64,000 bases of DNA from Proteobacteria bacterium bin106. GTDB taxonomy: Bacteria > Bdellovibrionota_B > Oligoflexia > Oligoflexales > Bin106. The translations under genes and the position numbers were made by a program. Below the pieces are notes generated by a model. That model saw only the letters and a program-made list of their open reading frames with translations, did not search any database and was not told the DNA's origin. The stretch spans positions 27,756 through 91,755 of the forward strand of contig MPNI01000008.1 of the NCBI GenBank assembly GCA_002238945.1, given 5' to 3'. Positions 45,703 through 54,640 of the stretch are shown here, piece by piece; the first letter of the stretch is position 1, and every line of letters starts with the position of its first letter.

Positions 45703-46872
45703 ATGATGGCGATGAAATCACTAACTCATTGGTTGTATGATCAAAAAGTTAGAAATGTGCTCATCCAAATTATCAGCTTGCTTGTGGTGTTTGGGGTGAT
45801 CAGCGTATTGGTTTACAACGCTGCTACCAACATCAAGTCTCAAGGAATGGCCACAGGCTTTAGCTTTCTGCAGAGCAAAAGTGGTTTTGCCATTAATCAA
45901 CTTCCCATCCACTATACTGAGGATTCTACGTATTTTCGTGCATTTCTTGTGGGTTTGGTGAATACCATTATTGTGAGTTTTTTAGGCATTGTTACGGCTA
46001 CTATTCTAGGTTTTCTTGTGGCTATTGCTCGATTGTCGCAAAATTATATTCTCAATAGACTAGCCACTGCTTATATTGAAATTTTGCGAAACTTACCTTT
46101 ATTATTGTTGATTTTCTTTTTTTATTTTGTGGTCATTCGTTCTTTGCCTTTAGTTCGTGAGAGCTGGCATATTTCTGAGGTGATCTTTCTTAATAATCGT
46201 GGATTGTATTTACCAGCATTGATTCATGAGCCGGGTTCATGGATTGTGGTAGTAGCTGGTATCGCAGCTATTATACTGTGGTTTGTTTACAGTGGTTATG
46301 TTAACCGTTATCAATTGAAAACAGGGAGACGGCTTGCTATATGGCCTGTTATTGTTGCCAGCATGGTAGGTGTTGCGGTTTTAACTTTATTGATAGGCAC
46401 ACCTTTTAGTTGGGAATTTTCTAAGCTGGGAGGATTTAATTTTAACGGTGGTATTGTTGTGTCTCCTGAATTTCTTTCTTTGTATGCTGCTTTGTCTTGT
46501 TATACGGCGAGCTTTATTGCCGAAAATGTTCGATCAGGGATTTTAGCTGTACCTAAGGGACAATTGGAAGCTGCTCGATCTTTAGGTCTTAAGCGTAGTG
46601 TTACGCTGAGAAAGATTGTTATTCCTCAAGCTATGCGTGTCATAATTCCTCCCATGACTAATCAGTATCTTAATTTAACAAAAAACTCTTCTTTGGCTGC
46701 TACTATTGGTTATCCCGAGCTATTTGCTGTATTTGGTGGTACTGTGCTCAACCAAACGGGGCAAGCTGTGGAGGTTCTTGCCATAACTATGGGGGTTTAT
46801 TTGTTTCTTTCTTTGACCACGAGTTTAGTGATGAATATCTACAATAAAAACACCTTATTGACTGAGCGTTAG
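45703..46872 (+). CDS. aapQ: General L-amino acid ABC transporter, permease AapQ
   Basis: Inner-membrane permease of the amino-acid importer. A first membrane helix (VLIQIISLLVVFGVISVLVY) is followed by a periplasmic segment with GFSFLQSKSGFAINQ, typical of AapQ. The core includes NTIIVSFLGIVTATILGFLVAIARLS and, near the C-terminus, the EAA loop LEAARSLGLKRSVTLRKIVIPQAMRVIIPP. Three ATG codons (45703, 45706, 45712) compete; none has a clear ribosome site. aapM begins 23 bases downstream. Confidence 0.93.
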   Translation: MMAMKSLTHWLYDQKVRNVLIQIISLLVVFGVISVLVYNAATNIKSQGMATGFSFLQSKSGFAINQLPIHYTEDSTYFRAFLVGLVNTIIVSFLGIVTATILGFLVAIARLSQNYILNRLATAYIEILRNLPLLLLIFFFYFVVIRSLPLVRESWHISEVIFLNNRGLYLPALIHEPGSWIVVVAGIAAIILWFVYSGYVNRYQLKTGRRLAIWPVIVASMVGVAVLTLLIGTPFSWEFSKLGGFNFNGGIVVSPEFLSLYAALSCYTASFIAENVRSGILAVPKGQLEAARSLGLKRSVTLRKIVIPQAMRVIIPPMTNQYLNLTKNSSLAATIGYPELFAVFGGTVLNQTGQAVEVLAITMGVYLFLSLTTSLVMNIYNKNTLLTER

Positions 46873-46895
46873 TACCAACCACTTAACATAATGCA

Positions 46896-47978
46896 ATGTG
46901 GATTATGAATTCTCCTCCATTATCTCAACGTACTTCTGTTCTCGGATGGCTTAAGCAAAATCTTTTTGCCACTCCTCTGGATAGTATCATTACGGTTGTT
47001 TCGTCTTTGATTCTTATCATGTTATTGCCACCTTTGTTTGAGTGGCTTTTATTTGATGCTGATTTTATTGGCAGCACCAAAGATGACTGTGACTTAAATG
47101 GTGCGTGCTGGGTTTTTATTAAAGAGCGTCTAGTACAGATTACTTATGGTTTCTATCCTTATGAAGAATTATGGCGTGTAAATCTGAGTTTTTTAGTGGT
47201 TGGAATAGGGATATTCGCTTCTCTTACTGGGCGTTTAGGTTCTCAGTCTATCTGGTTAGCCCTGACCAGTACGGTGATTCCCATAGGCGCTTGGTTTGTT
47301 CTTCGTGGTGATATTCTTGGATTTAGCGAAGTAGAAACGGCTAAGTGGGGAGGATTGATGGTGACATTGATCATTTCTTTTGTTGGCATTTCTTTTTCTC
47401 TGCCTCTTGGAGTGGCCTTGGCTTTAGCTAGAAGAAGTTCCTTACCCATACTTAGGCTGTTATCGACTATCTTTATTGAAAGTTGGCGTGGCGTTCCTCT
47501 TATTACGGTGCTCTTTATGTCCTCAGTGTTGTTTCCTATCTTTTTGCCTCCTGACTGGCAAATGGATAAGTTGCTGCGCGCTTTATTTGGAGTATTGTTT
47601 TTTGCCTCAGCTTACATGGCTGAAGTGGTCCGAGGTGGATTGCAAGCTATTCCTAAAGGCCAAGAAGAGGCAGCCAATGCATTGGCATTGAGTTATTTTC
47701 AAAAACAACGCTATATCGTACTTCCTCAAGCTCTTAAGTATGTCATCCCAGGTATTACCAATGTGTTTATATCTTTGCTCAAAGACACCACCTTGGTATC
47801 TATTATCAGCATGTATGATTTACTGGGTATTGTACAATCAGCAAACTCTGATCCAGAATGGCCTGGTCTTGCTACAGAAGGCTACGTATTTGTTGGATTG
47901 ATATTTTGGATCATTTGCTTTGGTCTTTCGCGTTATTCCATGAGTATTGAAAAAAAGCAAAACCTAAAGCCACGTTAG
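46896..47978 (+). CDS. aapM: General L-amino acid ABC transporter, permease AapM
   Basis: Second permease of the importer. Several membrane helices occur (IITVVSSLILIMLLPPLFEWLLF; LMVTLIISFVGISFSLPLGVALALARRS). The conserved region SWRGVPLITVLFMSSVLFPIFLP is followed by AYMAEVVRGGLQAIPKGQEEAANALALSYFQKQRYIVLPQALKYVIPG, containing the EAA loop. 360 residues. In related operons aapP follows directly; here aapP is 3.4 kb downstream, beyond a block of RmuC-related genes on the other strand. Confidence 0.93.
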   Translation: MWIMNSPPLSQRTSVLGWLKQNLFATPLDSIITVVSSLILIMLLPPLFEWLLFDADFIGSTKDDCDLNGACWVFIKERLVQITYGFYPYEELWRVNLSFLVVGIGIFASLTGRLGSQSIWLALTSTVIPIGAWFVLRGDILGFSEVETAKWGGLMVTLIISFVGISFSLPLGVALALARRSSLPILRLLSTIFIESWRGVPLITVLFMSSVLFPIFLPPDWQMDKLLRALFGVLFFASAYMAEVVRGGLQAIPKGQEEAANALALSYFQKQRYIVLPQALKYVIPGITNVFISLLKDTTLVSIISMYDLLGIVQSANSDPEWPGLATEGYVFVGLIFWIICFGLSRYSMSIEKKQNLKPR

Positions 47979-48017
47979 GATGCTTTTTTTGAAAGTTTTT
48001 TATCTCATATGATTGTT

Positions 48018-48548
48018 TTAGCCTTTTCTTTTTGAAGCTCTAGTTTTTCTTGAAGCCCTAGCTTTGTTGATCCACTTGATGATAGCTTCTAAGTCCACAT
48101 CTGGCCAATCAGCTGATCTATGGGTACTTATAGCTTTGGAATGAAATTCTTTTTTCATATCTGCGTAGAGGTCATGGAGTGATCTATAAGCTTCTTCGTT
48201 TACAGTTTCTAGTCTATTGATATGAGCGTTTAGCGTATTGATTTTTGCAGCAAGAACTTCTTCTTTTTGATCCATTCTCGTGTCTAATGTTTTAAAAAAT
48301 TCTTCGGTATTATGGCTTAGTGCAGTTGTAGCAAGTTGCTTAAAGCGTTCTTCCATATCGTTAGTTGTATCAGTCAAAACAGTGTTTTCTGCAAGGAGAA
48401 CAGAGTTCTTCTTTAGTAGTTGTTCTGATGTATCTTCGTACTTTTTCTTCATCTGTTTTTGCCGTGTGTACAGTATGTACCAGGTCATTACAAAACCTAA
48501 GCCAAATCCTCCGGCTAGAGTAATTGAGAACAAAAAAGTCGTAGCCAT
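48018..48548 (-). CDS. Membrane-anchored coiled-coil protein, RmuC-N-terminus paralogue 1
   Basis: Starts at ATG 48548, six bases after AAGGGG (the frame extends to GTG 48584). One N-terminal membrane helix (LFSITLAGGFGLGFVMTWYILYT) leads into a Glu/Lys-rich coiled coil, with ERFKQLATTALSHNTEEFFKTLDTRMDQKEE closely matching the N-terminal region of the RmuC homologue at 48892-50076. The RmuC nuclease-like core is missing; the C-terminal ~40 residues are basic (KWINKARASRKTRASKRKG). This looks like a truncated and re-tailed duplicate of rmuC. Whether it forms hetero-oligomers with RmuC is untested. Confidence 0.65.
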   Translation of the reverse strand: MATTFLFSITLAGGFGLGFVMTWYILYTRQKQMKKKYEDTSEQLLKKNSVLLAENTVLTDTTNDMEERFKQLATTALSHNTEEFFKTLDTRMDQKEEVLAAKINTLNAHINRLETVNEEAYRSLHDLYADMKKEFHSKAISTHRSADWPDVDLEAIIKWINKARASRKTRASKRKG

Positions 48549-48891
48549 CCTCTTCCCCTTAGTACAAAATATCTCAGCTTTCACAGATTAAAAGCACATA
48601 TCGTTATAAGGGTGATTAACTATTAATGTGCACAAAAAAATCTATAAATTCATGAGGATATAATATGATGAAGATATAATATTCTTATGTAAGATCTTAT
48701 ATGTATACTTTTTATGGCATTGATGATGTGTTACAACTATAATTGTTCGTTATCTGTAACAGAAAGGGCTGCGGGTGTGTGCTAGGCATAAAGTGCAGAT
48801 TAGTTACCTAGGCAGAAATATTTTAAAGACTTTTGTATTGCCTTATGTGTATGCAAAAAGTGTAAGAAAAAAGTAAAAGACCACAGCCATG
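48549..48891. other. Intergenic region between paralogue 1 and rmuC
   Basis: About 340 bases, AT-rich, with no gene, tRNA or terminator that I can support. Confidence 0.35.
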
Positions 48892-50076
48892 CTAGGTTTT
48901 TTTCTGTTCGATAAGGTTTGGGTATGTTTTTACGGGCTTTATATCTTTTAAATCTGATCCTCCAATATCAAGTGGTTTCAAGTTTCTTTGATGCTGTGGA
49001 ACCTTTTCTGTGAGAAACTGAGTTGCCTTATTATAATTATTAACAGATTTCGCAAGATTATCTCCTATTGCGTAAAAATAGTTGTTATAAAATTTAGTTA
49101 ATTCATCTAAAAGGCTTCTTGAGATTTCTCCAATTTTTTTGGTGTTATTATTAAGTTCATCTTGCTGCCAAACATAAGCAATAGTTTTTGCTAAAGCTAG
49201 TAAAGATGAAGGGTTTGTCATTATAACGTTTTTCTCAGCAGCGATCTTAAATATGTCTTTATCGCTATCTAAAGCTAGCAAAAGCATTTCTTCTAAGGGA
49301 AAATACATCACCACAAATTCAGGGGTGTACTCTTTCTTTTGACTTTTTTCTACAGATTGCCAATACTCTTTACCACTAAGACGATGGATATTTGTGGTAA
49401 TGGCATTGTTAAAGTTCTTGCGAGCTTCTTTATGTTCTATTGAATCTGGTTTAGATTGAGTATTCATAACCTCACGGTAAGTGTTTAGTGGGCTCTTAGC
49501 ATCTACAATCAAACAGCGATTTCCTGGCAGATGAATGATAACATCAGGCTTTTTTTTGTTGTCTAAACTGGATTGTTTACAGTAATCCACATGTTCTGAC
49601 ATACCAGCATATTTCATAATGTTTTCTAAACTGAGTTCTCCCCAAGCACCTGATTTTTTTGGTGTACCAAATACTGCTTTTAAGTCTTCACAGTTTTTAT
49701 TAAGTGATGTGTAGGCTTGTTCGCGTGCACCTTCTAATTTTTTGATATGTTCATCTAAAGTGTTGATTTTATCAGCGATAGGAGTGACTGTTTTATCAAT
49801 AACTTGTTCTTTTTCATTCATTCTTTCATCTAGTTTTTTCAAAAATTCATCTGCAATATTGTTTAATGCAGATGTGGCGAGTTGGGTAAAGTGTTCTTCG
49901 TTTTTTGTACTGGCTAAAGTAGCATTTTTTATACTGAGATCAACATCATTTCTTTCTAGTTTGTTTCGCTTGTACCTGGCAGGTATATAGCAGATTAAAA
50001 AACCGGCTATAAATGTGAAAAGTAAAATAATAAGCATAACTAATGCAACAATAGTAAACCTTATCTCATCAGCCAT
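48892..50076 (-). CDS. rmuC: RmuC-family DNA recombination/nuclease-like protein
   Basis: RmuC proteins limit DNA inversions and are linked to anti-foreign-DNA functions; the fold is PD-(D/E)XK-like. Here one membrane helix (VALVMLIILLFTFIAGFLICYI) is followed by a coiled coil and then the RmuC core. The core contains KSGAWGELSLENIMKYAGM, PDVIIHLPGNRCLIVDAKSPLNTY with candidate Asp and Lys, and EFVVMYFPLEEMLLLALDSDKDIF, then PSSLLALAKTIAYVWQQDELN. 394 residues, within the family range. The start overlaps the stop of the upstream gene (50069-50509) by eight bases, implying coupled translation. Confidence 0.9.
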   Translation of the reverse strand: MADEIRFTIVALVMLIILLFTFIAGFLICYIPARYKRNKLERNDVDLSIKNATLASTKNEEHFTQLATSALNNIADEFLKKLDERMNEKEQVIDKTVTPIADKINTLDEHIKKLEGAREQAYTSLNKNCEDLKAVFGTPKKSGAWGELSLENIMKYAGMSEHVDYCKQSSLDNKKKPDVIIHLPGNRCLIVDAKSPLNTYREVMNTQSKPDSIEHKEARKNFNNAITTNIHRLSGKEYWQSVEKSQKKEYTPEFVVMYFPLEEMLLLALDSDKDIFKIAAEKNVIMTNPSSLLALAKTIAYVWQQDELNNNTKKIGEISRSLLDELTKFYNNYFYAIGDNLAKSVNNYNKATQFLTEKVPQHQRNLKPLDIGGSDLKDIKPVKTYPNLIEQKKT

Positions 50077-50509
50077 TACGTTCCTCTTTTTCCTTGAGTG
50101 TGCTAATTTCCGCTTTTAAGTCTTCAATTTTTTGATTAAGTGATTTGTAAGCTTCTTCGCGTGTACCTTCTAATGTGTTGATTTGATCAGTGATAGGTTT
50201 TCCTGTTTTATCAATAACTTGTTCTTTTTCATTCATTCTTTCATCTAGTTTTTTCAAAAATTCATCTGCAACATTGTTTAATGCAGTTGTGGCGAGTTGG
50301 GTAAAGTGTTCTTCGTTTTTTGTACTGGCTAAAGTAGCATTTTTTATGCTGAGTTCAACATTAACATCTTTTAGTTTTTTTAGTTCTTCCTTTAGTTCTC
50401 GCTTTAGTTTTTTGAGCGTGTATGAGTCAAAAATTGAAAAAATGAAACTACCCACAAATAATAGTTTCGCGAGGATAAGATAAATAATAGCTTGTTCTGC
50501 TGAATCCAT
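50069..50509 (-). CDS. Membrane-anchored coiled-coil protein, RmuC-N-terminus paralogue 2
   Basis: ATG 50509 with AAGGAG about eight bases upstream. A single membrane helix (AIIYLILAKLLFVGSFIFSIF) and coiled coil are followed by SIKNATLASTKNEEHFTQLATTALNN and DEFLKKLDERMNEKEQVIDKT, which is nearly identical in protein and DNA to the start of the adjacent rmuC. It lacks the nuclease-like core. Since the last eight bases overlap the rmuC start, the two are one operon. This is a recent partial tandem duplication that has kept an open frame. Confidence 0.7.
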   Translation of the reverse strand: MDSAEQAIIYLILAKLLFVGSFIFSIFDSYTLKKLKRELKEELKKLKDVNVELSIKNATLASTKNEEHFTQLATTALNNVADEFLKKLDERMNEKEQVIDKTGKPITDQINTLEGTREEAYKSLNQKIEDLKAEISTLKEKEERNG

Positions 50510-50777
50510 CACATTTCTCCTTAAGTACAAAATATCTTAGTTGTCATATATTGAGAACACACATCCTTACAAATCTGTTTACTTTGATCATTCATATCAT
50601 ATAGAAATGACCTATATATTTATAGCATCTAATGATTTGTCGTAATGTATAGTTGATTCTCATCCGTGATGCAAGCTACATTTATGTATCAATGGTATGG
50701 AAAGAAACTTGTTTCAGATTATGGGGATGATACAATAGGGCTGTGGTTATGGTATTTATCAATGATGTGAGATTTTT

Positions 50778-51278
50778 ATGACAGAAATATCGCTAGGCTC
50801 TGCTGGTCAATTGAGTAGTAAGGCAGATATTGTAGGTACAACAGGCATAATAGAGGAAGAGCCATTAGGAATCACTCTTACTGAGAAAGCGCGCAAAAAA
50901 ACGCTTGAGCTTGCTAGTGATCCAGCGCATAGAGAATACAATTACTTACGGGTGTATTTGTCGGGTAAGGGTTGTGATGGCTTTACCTATGGTGTGCAGT
51001 TTCATCATAAAAATGATGGTGATGTGGAGTTTCGGAGTAACACAGACACAGGCAGCAATACAGGAACAACCATAAAAGAAGAGAGTAGAGATATTCCACT
51101 GATCTGTGATAAGGATAGCCTAGAGTTTTTAAGAGGATCGGTGATTGATTATGTGGATGATGATAGAGGTAAAGGTTTTCTTGTGGATAATCCTCGTCAT
51201 CGCAAATATCGCGGTAAATTCTATAAACGTAAAGTGTGGCAAGATAAGCTACAGCAGAAGAAGGCTAGTCCTAGCTAG
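50778..51278 (+). CDS. IscA/HesB-family protein lacking the C-terminal CxC pair
   Basis: The fold signature of A-type iron-sulfur carriers is visible: LGITLTEKARKKTLELA, YLRVYLSGKGCDGFTYGVQF with the first conserved Cys (Cys66), and DSLEFLRGSVIDYVDDDRGKGFLVDNP. The usual GCGC cluster-binding motif that should follow is replaced by PRHRKYRGKF and a basic tail (KRKVWQDKLQQKK), so cluster transfer in the normal way is unlikely. The preceding ~30 residues are Gly/Ser/Thr-rich, and an insert of about 15 residues (Asn/Thr/Gly) sits before IPLICDKD. Start ATG 50778. It lies between the RmuC cluster and aapP. Confidence 0.75.
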   Translation: MTEISLGSAGQLSSKADIVGTTGIIEEEPLGITLTEKARKKTLELASDPAHREYNYLRVYLSGKGCDGFTYGVQFHHKNDGDVEFRSNTDTGSNTGTTIKEESRDIPLICDKDSLEFLRGSVIDYVDDDRGKGFLVDNPRHRKYRGKFYKRKVWQDKLQQKKASPS

Positions 51279-51328
51279 GATGCTAGAGCTAGGATGCTAG
51301 AGCTAGGATGCTAGAGCTAAGATACTAA
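51273..51328. repeat. 14-bp tandem repeat rich in CTAG, at the 3' end of the IscA-like gene
   Basis: Three exact copies of agctaggatgctag and a degenerate fourth. The stop codon of the IscA-like gene lies in the first unit. The unit contains the tetranucleotide CTAG twice, giving many CTAG sites in 56 bases. Confidence 0.9.
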
Positions 51329-51435
51329 CAGCTAGCTAGAGCAGATTTCTCCTTTTTTCTGTGGATGTTTTCTATTACCATAATCAGATATTTTTGAATG
51401 ATTATGCCAAGAATGGATCATTAAAGGGCTTGAAT

Positions 51436-52182
51436 ATGACAGCTAACGAAATTGTGGTGTCGCTGGATAGTGTGGGGAAATGGTTTGGAGAGTTTCAGGT
51501 TCTTAAAGACATCAGCTTTTCGGTAAAGAAAGGCGAAAAAGTCGTTATTTGCGGACCATCTGGGAGCGGTAAATCCACTTTGATTCGCCTTCTTAATGCT
51601 CTTGAGCCTTATCAGGAAGGAAAGGTTGAAGTGCTGAATACAGCTCTAGATGGTAATGTGAAAAACATCCGTAGTATTCGTGAACGAGTGGGGATGGTTT
51701 TTCAGAGTTTCAATCTCTTTCCTCATCTTACAGTGATGGAAAACCTCACTTTAGCTCCCATATGGGTGAAAGGGATACCTAAAAAAAAAATCACAGAAAC
51801 AGCCATAGAGTTTCTTGAGCGCGTCAAGATCGCTCATCACTCTGAGAAATATCCCCTACAGCTTTCCGGTGGAGAGCAACAACGGGTGGCTATTGCTCGA
51901 TCATTATGTATGAGCCCACAGATTATGCTCTTTGATGAGCCTACCTCAGCATTGGATCCAGAAATGATCAAAGAGGTTCTTGAGGTGATGGAAGAGCTCG
52001 CCCTATCAGGTATGACGATGCTCTGTGTAACCCATGAAATGGGCTTTGCTAAACGTGTTGCTGATCGAGTGGTCTTTATGGATCAAGGGCAAATTGTTGA
52101 GGTGGCTCCTCCTGAAGAACTCTTTTCTCATCCCAAGGAAGAGCGCACCCAAACCTTTCTTAGGCAAATTCTTAGAGATTAA
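51436..52182 (+). CDS. aapP: General L-amino acid ABC transporter, ATPase AapP
   Basis: Energises the AapJQM importer. Walker [16 protein letters not shown], signature [15 protein letters not shown], Walker [14 protein letters not shown] and the switch His in CVTHEMGFA are intact. The start is taken at ATG 51436, matching the usual N-terminus (..[20 protein letters not shown]), with AAGGG upstream; the frame extends to GTG 51361. Separated from aapM by 3.4 kb of unrelated genes on the opposite strand, so it probably has its own promoter near the repeat region at 51273-51360. Its 3' end faces the SRPBCC gene, 16 bases away. Confidence 0.94.
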   Translation: MTANEIVVSLDSVGKWFGEFQVLKDISFSVKKGEKVVICGPSGSGKSTLIRLLNALEPYQEGKVEVLNTALDGNVKNIRSIRERVGMVFQSFNLFPHLTVMENLTLAPIWVKGIPKKKITETAIEFLERVKIAHHSEKYPLQLSGGEQQRVAIARSLCMSPQIMLFDEPTSALDPEMIKEVLEVMEELALSGMTMLCVTHEMGFAKRVADRVVFMDQGQIVEVAPPEELFSHPKEERTQTFLRQILRD

Positions 52183-52198
52183 TAATCAAAACGAAACA

Positions 52199-52903
52199 TC
52201 ACGGAATCATCTCCATGGGTCTTTGGATAGGCCGCGGTGGTTTTTTAGTGTATTTTTTTTCTTTTGGTGGTGGTGTCTCTTTTTTAGGCTTAGTGGAGAT
52301 AGTTTGTGATCTTTGTGATTTGTCCACGGTTTCAGATAGTCTATTATCTACCGCCTCAAACAGATCATAAACCGACTGTTGGGTGATTAAACGAAAAATA
52401 GGACCAGGAATGGGAGCCTTAGGTTCAATCATCGAGCTATACGTTACACCGGTGGTATGAGGAGTCAAAGCTTTGAGGTGCCATGATCCTTTGATAGCGT
52501 CAAAAGATTTTCCTGAATCCATCACCCATGATATGTTGGCCTCTGTGTCAGCATAGGAGTGCTCGATTTTTAACACATAATTCACTTCAAACCACAAAAG
52601 AAACACCAGACGATATTTAACCCATTTGGTGTTGCCTTGTTCCTTGAGAATCTTGCTGAGGCGAGTGTGGGGCATGTAATCTGGAAAGTTTTTATAATCC
52701 GTTAGGACGTGGTAGAGCTCTTTTGTGGAATAATCAAAGCGCTGTTTCATCACCACTGAATGCTCTCCTGTTTGAGGATCCTCTTTGATATCTGCCTCAG
52801 GTTCATCAGGGTAGCTATAACTTGTGGTGGTAGCAAGTCCCACAATCACACATATGACATAGCTAGTAATATATGACATATAGCGAGAAGAGATAGATTT
52901 CAT
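52199..52903 (-). CDS. Exported SRPBCC/START-like protein
   Basis: Polyketide cyclase/START-type fold: MKQRFDYSTKELYHVLTDYKNFPDYMPHTRLSKILKEQG and, later, KGSWHLKALTPHTTGVTYSSMIEPKAPIPGPIFRLITQQ, a pattern typical of the SRPBCC hydrophobic-pocket family. The N-terminus (YITSYVICVIVGLATTTSYS) looks like a signal peptide, so the protein is probably periplasmic. The C-terminal ~45 residues are Lys/Pro-rich, with PKKETPPPKEKK-like repeats. Ligand unknown. It lies downstream of guaA on the same strand, separated by about 150 bases, and converges with aapP. Confidence 0.75.
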   Translation of the reverse strand: MKSISSRYMSYITSYVICVIVGLATTTSYSYPDEPEADIKEDPQTGEHSVVMKQRFDYSTKELYHVLTDYKNFPDYMPHTRLSKILKEQGNTKWVKYRLVFLLWFEVNYVLKIEHSYADTEANISWVMDSGKSFDAIKGSWHLKALTPHTTGVTYSSMIEPKAPIPGPIFRLITQQSVYDLFEAVDNRLSETVDKSQRSQTISTKPKKETPPPKEKKYTKKPPRPIQRPMEMIP

Positions 52904-53050
52904 AATGTCCTCTTTGTTTAATAGATGCTGTTGATTAACCGTTATCTTTGTTACTCTGTTATGCCTGCTTTATTCAGAGTGTTATAAATATGTGCAAGCT
53001 GTGTATACCCATCATGCACATATCACATATATGGATATATAGATACTTTA

Positions 53051-54640
53051 TTATTCCCATTCAATGGTAGCAGGGGGCTTTGTGGTGATGTCATATAGAA
53101 CCCGATTGATGCCAGGAACAGAGGATACAATGTTTGCAGCTACCTCAGTAAGAAAGGACATGGGCAAAGGGGCTACCTCAGCAGTCATGGCATCACTAGC
53201 TAAAACAGCACGTAAAGAAACCACCCATTCATAGGTACGTCCATCACCCATTACGCCTACCGACTTTACGGGCAAATGAACTGCAAAAGCTTGCCAAACC
53301 TCATCGTAGTAGCCTTTTTCTTTAAGAGCACTGATAAAGATGTGGTCTGCTTGTTGTAACATCATCACCTTTTCAGCGCTTATCTCACCTGGTATCCTCA
53401 CTCCCAGTCCTGGGCCAGGAAAAGGATGCTGCCATAATACATGATCTGGGATGCCTAATTCTTTACCCAATGCACGGACCTCGTCTTTGAAGAGATAACG
53501 TAAAGGTTCGATGATCTTAAAAGGGACCTTATCGGGTAATCCTCCCACATTATGGTGGCTTTTGATGGTTTCACCTACACTTCCTCCTGATTCTATAACA
53601 TCAGAATACAGCGTGCCTTGAGCTAAATACGTATAGTCTTCTTGATGATGATCGGCATAGTCAGCAAATACATCCACAAAGGTAGCACCAATCACTTTAC
53701 GTTTTTGTTCAGGATCACTCATCCCTTTGAGAGCATCAAAAAAAGTCTTTTGGGCAGCGATCACTTTGATATTCATGCCAATTTCGGCAAGAGTTTTTTG
53801 GATACGTTCGGCTTCCTTCCATCTGAGTAATCCGGTATTCACAAATAGGCCTTGCACACGATCAGCACCTAAAGCACGTGTCAATAAAGATAATGTTACC
53901 GTGGAATCTACTCCCCCTGAGCAGGCCACACATACCTTGCCTGTTTTGACATGTTGGAGAATCGAGGCGAGTAATTCTGTAAGTAATGATCCAGCATTCC
54001 ACGGTGCGGTGATACCACACATGTGTTGCACAAAATTCTTGAGCCACTGACTACCTAAATGCGTATGTTCTACCTCAGGATGATATTGAAGTGCCATAAA
54101 ACGACGGTTTTTACTGACAATGGCTGCCACCGATCGTTGAGTGCGTGCCATGATCTCAAAATCATCGGGCATCTTGTCAATGTCATCACCATGACTCATC
54201 CACACCACATGCTCCTTAGGGTGGTTTTGCCATAAAGGAGCCAAATCCGATGTGGCTACCCAATCTTCTAAAGTGAGATGAGAACGCCCATACTCTCGTG
54301 CACATAAAGAACGTAGCGTGCCACCAAAATGACGAACCATGAGCTGTAAACCATAACAAATGCCCAGTACAGGCACAGAAGAGGTCATGACCCAAGAGGG
54401 TAGAGAGCGTGAGTGAGTATCATTTGCTGTATCAGGACCACCGGAAAGAATAATGCCTTTTAAAAGAAATCCCTCAGGTGGACCATGGCTGGCATCTTCA
54501 CGGCTAATCACTTCGCAATACACCTGTTGCTCTCTAAGCCTTCTGGCAATCAACAACGTATATTGAGATCCAAAATCTATGACCAATAGGCCCTCGTGAT
54601 GAGGACGTCCCTCATGCTTCACATCTATCCTTTGAGTCAT
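53051..54640 (-). CDS. guaA: GMP synthase (glutamine-hydrolysing)
   Basis: Converts XMP to GMP using glutamine. The class I glutaminase domain has Cys95 (GICYGLQ), and His187/Glu189 (YHPEVE). The ATP-pyrophosphatase domain has CSGGVDSTV and the GPGLGVRIPGE region, and the C-terminal dimerisation part ends DITTKPPATIEWE. 529 residues, normal. The start codon shares one base with the guaB stop (TAATG), so the two are translationally coupled. All catalytic elements are intact. Confidence 0.97.
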   Translation of the reverse strand: MTQRIDVKHEGRPHHEGLLVIDFGSQYTLLIARRLREQQVYCEVISREDASHGPPEGFLLKGIILSGGPDTANDTHSRSLPSWVMTSSVPVLGICYGLQLMVRHFGGTLRSLCAREYGRSHLTLEDWVATSDLAPLWQNHPKEHVVWMSHGDDIDKMPDDFEIMARTQRSVAAIVSKNRRFMALQYHPEVEHTHLGSQWLKNFVQHMCGITAPWNAGSLLTELLASILQHVKTGKVCVACSGGVDSTVTLSLLTRALGADRVQGLFVNTGLLRWKEAERIQKTLAEIGMNIKVIAAQKTFFDALKGMSDPEQKRKVIGATFVDVFADYADHHQEDYTYLAQGTLYSDVIESGGSVGETIKSHHNVGGLPDKVPFKIIEPLRYLFKDEVRALGKELGIPDHVLWQHPFPGPGLGVRIPGEISAEKVMMLQQADHIFISALKEKGYYDEVWQAFAVHLPVKSVGVMGDGRTYEWVVSLRAVLASDAMTAEVAPLPMSFLTEVAANIVSSVPGINRVLYDITTKPPATIEWE

